Positions 1-5,782 of a DNA stretch of 5,927 bases are shown piece by piece. The notes under the pieces were generated by a model. It was not told the DNA's origin, ran no database searches, and saw only the letters and a list, made by a program, of their open reading frames with translations. Source of the DNA: JBMTVT01 sp049451635 (lineage in GTDB: Bacteria > Bacteroidota > Bacteroidia > Flavobacteriales > Flavobacteriaceae); the NCBI GenBank assembly GCA_049451635.1, contig JBMTVT010000091.1:1-5927 (forward strand), written 5' to 3'. Every line of letters begins with the position of its first letter. Position 1 is the stretch's first letter. The translations under genes and the position numbers were made by a program.

Positions 1-1
1 A

Positions 2-900
2 GTGATTACGGACAATCAGTTTTTGTTTTTAATTATGATATTAAACTCCTGTTTAGAAAAAAAGAATACTAAAGATACCATTAAAGCTGTTGAAACCAAT
101 CTTTGTTTACAATATGGCAAAAAATCATCCACATTTAAATTATGGTCTCCTACGGCAGAAAAAGTTAAACTTAATTTTTACAAAAACGGAGTTGAAGGTG
201 AAGCTTACTAAACCCATGAGTTAAACCCAAGCGAAAATCATGTATGGATTTTAGAGATTGAAGGGGATTTAAAAGGTGTTTACTATACCTATCAAATTAT
301 GATTAATGGCGAATGGCTTGAGGAAACACCAGGAATTTATGCGCAAGCTGTTGGTGTAAACGGAAAACGCGCTATGGTTTTAGATCTAGAAACTACAAAC
401 CCTGAAAAATTGGGATTCTGATAAAGGACCCAAACTTAATTCGCACAAAAGGACCAGATAATGTTGCCACAGCAATAGACCATATAAAAGAATTGGGCAT
501 TACACATGTACATTTACTGCCTACTTTTTACCAGTATGCTATTGACGAAACCCATTTAGAAACCCCAAAATTTAATTGGGGCTATGATCCACAAAATTAC
601 AATGTGCAAGAAGGGTCTTTCTCTTCCAATCCTTATGATGCTGAAGTACGTATTGAGGAATTTAAAACCATTGAAGATGGATTAGTTAGCTATGAAATAA
701 AGAGACATACCAACGGTGATTCTTGGAAAGATATTTTAGTTCTTTATAATACCAATACCACACCATTTAATTATACTTTGGATGATGAATGGCAATTAGC
801 CGCTATAGGTGATGAATTTTCTTTTGAAGATGGAAAAACTATCACTCAGTCTATTATGGTTCCAGCAATTTCTATGTTAGTTGCTACAGAAAATAGTTGA
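2..900 (+). pseudogene. pulA: Decayed type I pullulanase (glycogen/pullulan debranching enzyme), lipoprotein form
   Basis: Type I pullulanases are GH13 enzymes that cut alpha-1,6 branches in pullulan, starch or glycogen. Four pieces can be read. Positions 2-208 give a hydrophobic leader ending LNSC (possible lipobox, Cys at codon 17) and the N-terminal beta-sandwich with FKLWSPTAEKVKLNFY. After an in-frame TAA (209-211) the same frame continues to about 406. One surplus A in the run 405-409 shifts the frame, and WDSDKGPKLNS follows to 443. The frame then changes again at TKGPDN (445), which runs into LGITHVHLLP, the pullulanase signature NWGYDPQNYNV and NPYDAEVRIEEFK. At about 660-680 this jumps in frame to the C-terminal beta-domain (DGLVSYEIK, GDSWKDILVLYN, VPAISMLVA). 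All four GH13 catalytic motifs (DVVYNH, the nucleophile, acid/base and HD regions) are missing, so no activity is possible. The leader lacks a charged n-region, so the true start probably lies before the window. Identification is firm; exact deletion sizes are inferred from family memory. Confidence 0.88.
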
Positions 901-973
901 TAACTACTTATAATTAGCTTTTAAAAAACGTATCAAAATTTCTATTTTGCAACTTCCTTTTAAAGCGTTATAA

Positions 974-3271
974 GTGAAAGTTTGTATTGCAGAAAAACCA
1001 AGTGTTGCCAGAGAAATTGCTTCTGTTTTAGGTGCGAATACCAAGCATGATGGCTATTATGAAGGTAATGGATATGCTGTTACCTACACTTTTGGTCATC
1101 TTTGTACTTTAAAAGAACCCAACGATTATAAACCTTACTGGAAAAGTTGGGATTTGAATAATTTACCGATGCTTCCCGAAAAATTTGAAACCAAAGTGGT
1201 CTCGAATTCTGGTATTCAAAAACAATTTAAAATTGTAAAAAGTCTATTCGATAAAGCCGAAGTGGTTATAAACTGCGGTGATGCCGGACAAGAAGGCGAA
1301 CTTATACAACGTTGGGTAATGAATGAAGCCAACTATAAAGGCGACGTTAAACGCCTATGGATTTCTTCACTAACTACTGAAGCTATAAAAGAAGGTTTTG
1401 AAAACTTAAAACCTGCATCGCAATACGATAATTTATACTATGCAGGATTCTCTAGAGCCATTGGTGATTGGTTATTGGGGATGAATGCCACTAGACTTTA
1501 TACTGTAAAACACGGGGGTTACAAACAAGTATTATCAGTTGGCAGGGTACAAACACCTACTTTAGCCATGGTAGTCAATAGGTTTAAAGAGATTGAAAAT
1601 TTCAAACCACAACCTTATTGGGAACTACAAACGCTTTATAGAGATACACTGTTTAGCTATGAAGAAGGGCGCTTTTTAAAAAAAGAAGACGGGGAAACTT
1701 TAGCTAATAAAGTAAAGGAAAATGATTTTGAAATTGCATCCATTACAAAAAAGAAAGGCACAGAATACGCCCCAAAATTATTCGATTTAACAGGTTTGCA
1801 AGTGTATTGCAATAACAAGTTTGGATTTTCGGCAGACGATACCCTAAAAATTGCTCAAGCCTTGTATGAACGCAAAGTAATAACCTACCCCAGAGTTGAC
1901 ACCACATTTTTACCCAATGATATTTACCCTAAAGTTTCGGGTATTCTTCAAAAATTAACGAATTATTCAGCATTAACGCAACCGCTTTTAGGTAAGAAAA
2001 TTAAAAAATCCCCTAAGGTTTTCAACGATAAAAAAGTAACCGATCACCATGCCATCATCGCAACGGGCATACAAACTCAATTGAATCCTGCTCAACAACA
2101 GGTTTATGATATTATTGTAAAACGTTTTATAGCTGTTTTTTATGATGATTGCGAGGTATCAAATACCACGGTTATAGGTCATGCATCTAATGTAATTTTT
2201 AAAACAACCGTTAAAGAGATTATTAAAAAAGGGTGGCGTGTTGTTTTTGAAACTTCTACTGCAGCCAGTGTAACAAATACAGATAAGTTGTTACCAACGT
2301 TTATTAAAGGTGAAAAAGGCCCTCATGAACCCTCATTTTTAGAAAAAGAAACCAAACCACCAAATCAATTTACTGAAGCCTCATTATTGCGCGCTATGGA
2401 AACAGCTGGAAAACAAGTTGATGATGAGGAATTGCGTGATTTAATGAAGGAAAATGGTATTGGGCGCCCTTCAACCAGAGCCAATATTATTGAAACGCTT
2501 TTTAAACGCCAATACATTAAACGCAATAAAAAGCAAATTTTACCAACTTTTACTGGCATACAATTGATTGATACCATTCAAAATGAATTATTAAAATCTG
2601 CCGAACTTACCGGCTCATGGGAAAAACAATTAAAAGATATAGAAAGAGGCCAATTTAGCGCTTCGGCATTTATAAAAAACATGAAACAAATGGTTGATGC
2701 TTTGGTTTACGAAGTGCGAAGCGAAACCAAACGCGCCAATATTTCGCAAGCAACAGTTATTAAAAACAGGAAAGCTAAAGAAACCGAAAATAAAACAGAA
2801 GGCATTACCAACGAAAGTTGCCCAAAATGCAAAACTGGACAATTGATAAAAGGGAAAAAAGCTTATGGTTGTAGCAATTATAAATCTGGCTGTAATGTTG
2901 TGTTGCCATTCCGTTTTAAAAATAAAAAGATATCAGAAAAACAATATATTAGGCTTCTTAAAAAAGGAAGTACAGTGAATTTAAAAGGGTTTAAAACCGA
3001 TTCGGGAGCGGTTGAAGGTTTACTTCGTTTTGACGATGAATTTAAATTGAAATTAGAACCTAAAAACAATTCTACGAAAGCTAAACCAAATGAGTTAACA
3101 TGTCCGAAATGTAAAAAGGGAAAGGTTATAAAGGGTAAAGCAGCTTACGGTTGCAGTAACTACAAATTGGGTTGCGATTTTAAAATGACATTTGAGACCG
3201 TTAGAAGTAAAATAAAGGGGCAAAAACCAACCAAGGAACTTGTTTATCAAATTTTAAATGGAAGGGTTTAA
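974..3271 (+). CDS. topB: DNA topoisomerase III (type IA)
   Basis: Type IA topoisomerases cut one DNA strand through a 5'-phosphotyrosine, pass a strand and reseal; topoisomerase III mainly decatenates replication and recombination intermediates. The 765-residue protein starts with the Toprim domain: VCIAEKPSVA (Glu7) and GDAGQEGELI (Asp103, Glu107). The active-site Tyr305 sits in KVITYPRVDTTFLP, and ENGIGRPSTRA lies near residues 493-503. The C-terminus has two CPKC...GCSNYKxGC zinc-finger modules (from Cys616 and Cys710) flanking a topoisomerase C-terminal repeat (about 650-700, ISEKQYIRLLKKG...LKGFKTDSG). Length is normal for flavobacterial TopB. GTG must be the start because an in-frame TAA (971-973) abuts it and the next residues are the conserved N-terminus. 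There is no clear Shine-Dalgarno sequence. The Toprim motif has G and Q where TopA has D and R (DPDREGE); I believe this is usual in Bacteroidota. DHHAIIAT replaces the common HHAIIPT (Ala363). The gene overlaps the next by 14 nt. Confidence 0.95.
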   Translation: MKVCIAEKPSVAREIASVLGANTKHDGYYEGNGYAVTYTFGHLCTLKEPNDYKPYWKSWDLNNLPMLPEKFETKVVSNSGIQKQFKIVKSLFDKAEVVINCGDAGQEGELIQRWVMNEANYKGDVKRLWISSLTTEAIKEGFENLKPASQYDNLYYAGFSRAIGDWLLGMNATRLYTVKHGGYKQVLSVGRVQTPTLAMVVNRFKEIENFKPQPYWELQTLYRDTLFSYEEGRFLKKEDGETLANKVKENDFEIASITKKKGTEYAPKLFDLTGLQVYCNNKFGFSADDTLKIAQALYERKVITYPRVDTTFLPNDIYPKVSGILQKLTNYSALTQPLLGKKIKKSPKVFNDKKVTDHHAIIATGIQTQLNPAQQQVYDIIVKRFIAVFYDDCEVSNTTVIGHASNVIFKTTVKEIIKKGWRVVFETSTAASVTNTDKLLPTFIKGEKGPHEPSFLEKETKPPNQFTEASLLRAMETAGKQVDDEELRDLMKENGIGRPSTRANIIETLFKRQYIKRNKKQILPTFTGIQLIDTIQNELLKSAELTGSWEKQLKDIERGQFSASAFIKNMKQMVDALVYEVRSETKRANISQATVIKNRKAKETENKTEGITNESCPKCKTGQLIKGKKAYGCSNYKSGCNVVLPFRFKNKKISEKQYIRLLKKGSTVNLKGFKTDSGAVEGLLRFDDEFKLKLEPKNNSTKAKPNELTCPKCKKGKVIKGKAAYGCSNYKLGCDFKMTFETVRSKIKGQKPTKELVYQILNGRV

Positions 3272-3848
3272 AAACACGCACAGGCATTTTATCATCTATA
3301 AACCTTATGGTTATATAAGTCAGTTTTACAGCAACTCCATACAACAGAAAAACAAAAATTTTTTAGGCGAACTTCACGATTTCCCAGAAGGCATTATGCC
3401 AATTGGTAGGTTGGACGAGAAATCGGAAGGCCTATTATTGCTAACAACAGATGGTAAAACAAGTAACTATATAAACAGCCAAAAAGTTGAAAAAACGTAT
3501 TATGCCCAATTGGATGGCAATATTTCCGCAGATGCGATAAACACCTTAAAAACTGGGGTTGAAATTGGTTTTGAAGGAAAGAAATACAATACCAAGCCCT
3601 GTAAAGCTTTTAAGCTTGAAAATACCCCTGATTTACCAATACCTACTCAAAAAATACGTGACGACAGACATGGCCCAACAAGTTGGGTTTCCATAACATT
3701 AACTGAAGGTAAATTTAGGCAAGTACGTAAAATGACCTCGGCAGTTGGATTTCCTACGTTAAGATTAGTAAGGGTTAAAGTTGGAAAAATTAATATTAAA
3801 AATATGCAACCTGGAGACCTTTTAGAGGTTGATGATTTTAAAGTTTAA
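3258..3848 (+). CDS. rluE: 23S rRNA pseudouridine synthase, RsuA/RluE family
   Basis: Enzymes of this family isomerise one uridine in rRNA to pseudouridine; E. coli RluE acts on U2457 of 23S rRNA in the peptidyl-transferase region. The 196-residue protein opens at once with the catalytic fold (HFIIYKPYGYISQF). It has the catalytic-Asp motif MPIGRLDEKSEGLLLLTTDG (Asp53), KVEKTYYAQLDG, and the signature EGKFRQVRKMTSAVGFPTLR followed by LVRVKVGKI. No S4 RNA-binding domain precedes it, which fits RluE rather than RsuA, RluB or RluF. The ATG lies inside the end of topB, giving a 14-nt overlap in another frame, so translational coupling in a topB-rluE operon is likely. The stop codon overlaps the stop of the opposing membrane-protein gene by 3 nt (3846-3847 shared plus one flanking base each), so the two transcripts converge without an obvious terminator between them. 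The family is certain; the exact target base is inferred from the lack of S4. Confidence 0.92.
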   Translation: MEGFKNTHRHFIIYKPYGYISQFYSNSIQQKNKNFLGELHDFPEGIMPIGRLDEKSEGLLLLTTDGKTSNYINSQKVEKTYYAQLDGNISADAINTLKTGVEIGFEGKKYNTKPCKAFKLENTPDLPIPTQKIRDDRHGPTSWVSITLTEGKFRQVRKMTSAVGFPTLRLVRVKVGKINIKNMQPGDLLEVDDFKV

Positions 3849-4561
3849 TCATCCAATTTTTGCAATTCTTTGTAATTATTGTTTAAACGCTTCAACAAAA
3901 ACCCATAAATAAGCCTATAAAACAACCAAATTAATGCTATAAAAATGATAGTAATAAAAACCAATACAATGTATATCCCTGCCATTTTCCCATCATCATA
4001 ATTGGCTATTTGCTCTGTTATAACGGGGTCATTATGTAATGCGTAATAAAAACCAATTACCAGAGATACTCCAGCCATGACTAAATTATAAAGCATATAA
4101 TACTTAATTATTTTTCTAGTTTTTAAAATGTTCTCCATTATTTGTTTGGCGCTATCGGTAACAGAAATGGATTTATAAGATTTAAAAAGCAGATAGATAA
4201 AAAATAATATAATACCGTAACTAAAAATTGTAAGGGTTGTTAAAACATGTTCATTGCTATACAAAACCTCAAGTTTGTGTTTGTATTCTTCAGAATAAAA
4301 ATAAGGGATAGAGTTAACAAGTATCCAAAATACAAGTTCTGCTATACTTATATAAAATAACGTCTCAAACTTCCCATCATTATCAAGCTGGTTTGACGAT
4401 TTTTCATTATCCGATTTTCCATCACTATTCGCCTCAAACTTTAACACCGGTATTTCACTTCCTAAAGTAAATATTAAAGAAGTTGCCGATACTTTTATAG
4501 TAGAAATGGCAGTTCCAGGTTTAAAAAAATCTGATTTCAATATTAATTTAGAAAATAACAT
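3845..4561 (-). CDS. 5'-truncated flavobacterial four-helix membrane protein; upstream part of the ORF is antisense to hsp20
   Basis: The open frame is 238 codons, but only residues from about 67 on (below position about 4360) look like a real protein. Four membrane segments are visible at about 68-88, 108-127, 153-174 and 193-222. Distinctive stretches are YKSISVTDSAKQIMENILKT and LIWLFYRLIYGFLLKRLNNN, followed by NYKELQKL at the C-terminus. I recognise these from a Flavobacteriia-specific membrane family of about 220-240 residues that is often mislabelled beta-carotene 15,15'-monooxygenase; its function is unknown to me, and it often lies near an ECF sigma factor gene. Family members normally carry a polar N-terminus of a few dozen residues ending in a KSSSIVKW-like stretch before helix 1. 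Here that part is absent and replaced by residues 1-66, which are simply the complement of hsp20 codons. No ATG lies in frame near helix 1. The likely state is a gene that lost its start and promoter; a chimeric product from the ATG at 4561 is possible but unproven. Confidence 0.65.
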   Translation of the reverse strand: MLFSKLILKSDFFKPGTAISTIKVSATSLIFTLGSEIPVLKFEANSDGKSDNEKSSNQLDNDGKFETLFYISIAELVFWILVNSIPYFYSEEYKHKLEVLYSNEHVLTTLTIFSYGIILFFIYLLFKSYKSISVTDSAKQIMENILKTRKIIKYYMLYNLVMAGVSLVIGFYYALHNDPVITEQIANYDDGKMAGIYIVLVFITIIFIALIWLFYRLIYGFLLKRLNNNYKELQKLDD

Positions 4562-4784
4562 TTTATCAATTTCTGCAGAGTTGAAAGAAGAGAATGAGGA
4601 ACAAAATGATAATTACACCAGAAGAGAATTTGGTTATTCGTCATTTAAAAGAACCTTTACTTTGCCAGAAACAGTAAATGATAGTAAAATAAATGCAAAA
4701 TATAATGAGGGTATTTTACATGTATATCTTCCTAAAAAAGAAGAGGCTAAACAGAAGCCGCCTCGTACCATTGATATTTCATAA
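4356..4784 (+). pseudogene. hsp20: Hsp20/alpha-crystallin small heat-shock protein, start codon lost
   Basis: Hsp20 proteins are ATP-independent holdases that bind unfolding proteins in the cytoplasm. The reading frame is open from 4356 and carries the typical flavobacterial N-terminal arm (FPSLSSWFDDF, then FPSLFASNFNTG). The alpha-crystallin domain follows from VNIKEVADTFIVEMAVPGLK (4467 on) through FGYSSFKRTFTLPETV and YNEGILHVYLPKKEE, and the C-terminal IxI anchor is RTIDIS. Everything needed for the fold is present, but no ATG, GTG or TTG occurs in frame before the internal ATG at 4506, and a TAA stands at 4353-4355. A product starting at 4506 would have 92 residues and lack the arm and the first strands of the domain. 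Family members usually have about 140-150 residues, so only about 5-8 N-terminal codons are missing. The bases to the left belong to the opposing membrane-protein gene. The promoter is therefore gone too. The identification is firm; calling it dead assumes the sequence is correct. Confidence 0.82.
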
Positions 4785-4811
4785 TTACTTAAAAACAGTT
4801 TAGTTAATTTT

Positions 4812-4840
4812 TAAAAAAGCTGCCCAATGCAGCTTTTTTA
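4812..4840. terminator. Intrinsic terminator after hsp20
   Basis: A perfect 12-bp stem pairs 4812-4823 (TAAAAAAGCTGC) with 4829-4840 (GCAGCTTTTTTA) around the 5-nt loop CCAAT. The right arm gives a run of six U in the plus-strand transcript. The A run on the left gives the same on the other strand, so it could work in both directions. It lies 27 nt after the hsp20 stop and isolates that gene from tonB. Confidence 0.85.
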
Positions 4841-4888
4841 TTTGGGCTTATTTTGCCAATACCTAAGCTACAAATAAACCCTTAATTG

Positions 4889-4963
4889 TTTCATGACAAA
4901 TATCATACTTATTTATAGCCATTTACGATAAATTTATAGTACTAAATTTTATTTGTCATGAAA
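4889..4963. repeat. Perfect 14-nt inverted repeat with 47-nt spacer, upstream of tonB
   Basis: TTTCATGACAAATA (4889-4902) recurs as its exact reverse complement TATTTGTCATGAAA (4950-4963). Each arm contains the palindrome TCATGA, and reading outward both strands show TTTGTCATGAAA. Inside the spacer is a second AT-rich inverted repeat, AAATTTA (4930-4936) and TAAATTT (4943-4949), around TAGTAC. The element sits between the hsp20 terminator and the tonB start. It could be a pair of operator sites for a dimeric regulator, a cruciform-prone control region, or the ends of a tiny mobile-element remnant. The repeat is seen directly; its role is not known. Confidence 0.7.
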
Positions 4964-5015
4964 TGCCCTTTAACAAATTGCAAACCAAGCGATATGATAT
5001 ACTGGCATTACGTCT

Positions 5016-5023
5016 GACCTTTG
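5016..5023 (+). promoter_or_regulatory. Candidate Bacteroidota -7 box for tonB
   Basis: GACCTTTG matches the Bacteroidota -7 consensus TAnnTTTG at five of six positions and lies 21 nt before the tonB ATG, a plausible leader length. No clear TTTG or TTG is found at the usual -33 distance; the nearest TTG (4978-4980) is too far upstream. This is a weak call. Confidence 0.25.
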
Positions 5024-5044
5024 TAAAACAATAAATATTAACAG

Positions 5045-5776
5045 ATGAAAGCTAAAAAGAACCCACAACTGGAAATAAGCCGCAATAGCAGTTTGTATTT
5101 CGCTATTGGGCTTAACATCATGTTATTATTATCATGGCGTGCACTAGAGTATAAAACTTATGAAAAGAGCGATATTGCTATGGATATTATAAACATGGAG
5201 CAAGAAACAGATGAAGACATTCCCATAATAAATATTAACACACCTCCACCTCCGCCACCTCCTGCAGTTGTAAGCCAAAGTATTGAAATTATTGAAGACG
5301 TTGAAGAAGTTGAGGAAACTGTAATTGAAAGTACCGAAACCAATCAAAATGAAGCTATTGAAGATTTTGTGGCTGTTGATGTTTCGGACATCAATGTGGA
5401 AGACGTTGAAGAGGATGTTGAAGTTGCTTTTGCAGTTATTGAAGATGTACCTATATTTCCCGGTTGTGAAGGGTTGAGCAAAAGCGAAACCAAAGATTGT
5501 TTTCAAACTAAAATTCAAGAACATGTAAGAAAGAATTTTGTATACCCCGAATCAGCTTTACAATTGGGTGTACAAGGTAGGGTTTCTGTAATATTTATAG
5601 TAGACTCCAAAGGCTATACTACAAATATTAAATCAAGAGGACCAGATAGACTTTTAGAAAAAGAGGCAGAACGTATTATTGGGCTGTTACCAAAAATGAA
5701 ACCTGGGAAACAACGAGGTAAACCCGTAAAGGTTGCCTACGCAGTACCTATCTTTTTTAAATATACTGAAAACTAA
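5045..5776 (+). CDS. tonB: Energy transducer TonB
   Basis: TonB spans the periplasm and passes proton-motive force from ExbB/ExbD in the inner membrane to outer-membrane TonB-dependent receptors (siderophores, B12, and glycans through SusC-like porins). The 243-residue protein has a short cytoplasmic N-terminus (MKAKKNPQLEISRN) and one membrane anchor at about residues 15-33 (SLYFAIGLNIMLLLSW), then EYKTYEKS. A periplasmic linker follows with seven prolines (67-73) and a strongly acidic stretch rich in E, D and V (80-127). VPIFPGC (Cys141) with Cys152 forms the cysteine pair common in flavobacterial TonBs. The C-terminal receptor-binding domain covers about 158-240, with NFVYPESALQLGVQGRVSV, SRGPDRLLEKEAERII and MKPGKQRGKPVKV. 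Length and architecture are complete. The ATG is chosen because it begins the conserved MKAKKNPxxE N-terminus; no Shine-Dalgarno sequence is visible. No exbB or exbD lies in the window. Flavobacteria carry several TonB paralogues, so the receptor served here is unknown. Confidence 0.93.
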   Translation: MKAKKNPQLEISRNSSLYFAIGLNIMLLLSWRALEYKTYEKSDIAMDIINMEQETDEDIPIININTPPPPPPPAVVSQSIEIIEDVEEVEETVIESTETNQNEAIEDFVAVDVSDINVEDVEEDVEVAFAVIEDVPIFPGCEGLSKSETKDCFQTKIQEHVRKNFVYPESALQLGVQGRVSVIFIVDSKGYTTNIKSRGPDRLLEKEAERIIGLLPKMKPGKQRGKPVKVAYAVPIFFKYTEN

Positions 5777-5782
5777 TAATTA

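Noticed and set aside
493..900. A stand-alone 135-residue protein starting at ATG 493
   Set aside because: The same frame continues upstream with pullulanase sequence (TKGPDNVATAIDHIKEL), so the Met is internal to a broken gene, not a true start.
901..973. Promoter for topB in the 73-nt gap after the pullulanase remnant (TATTTTG at 943-949)
   Set aside because: It lacks one base of the TAnnTTTG spacing and has no partner at -33; too weak to list.
2365..3069. Three minus-strand open frames of 63-70 codons inside topB (2365-2577, 2630-2842, 2878-3069)
   Set aside because: They lie wholly opposite conserved topB coding sequence and show no recognisable domain; they are shadow frames.
4506..4784. 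A naturally short 92-residue Hsp20 starting at ATG 4506
   Set aside because: The frame upstream to 4356 encodes the conserved N-terminal arm and first strands, so this Met is internal.
4958..5017. A 19-codon frame starting in the right arm of the inverted repeat (MKCPLTNCKPSDMIYWHYV)
   Set aside because: It is very short, has no ribosome binding site and I recognise nothing like it; possible leader peptide but unsupported.
5144..5524. Minus-strand frames opposite tonB (5144-5524 and 5158-5343), including Gly- and Trp/Arg-rich runs
   Set aside because: The runs are the complement of the TonB polyproline tract, and the repetitive acidic linker keeps the antisense open; no protein family is visible.
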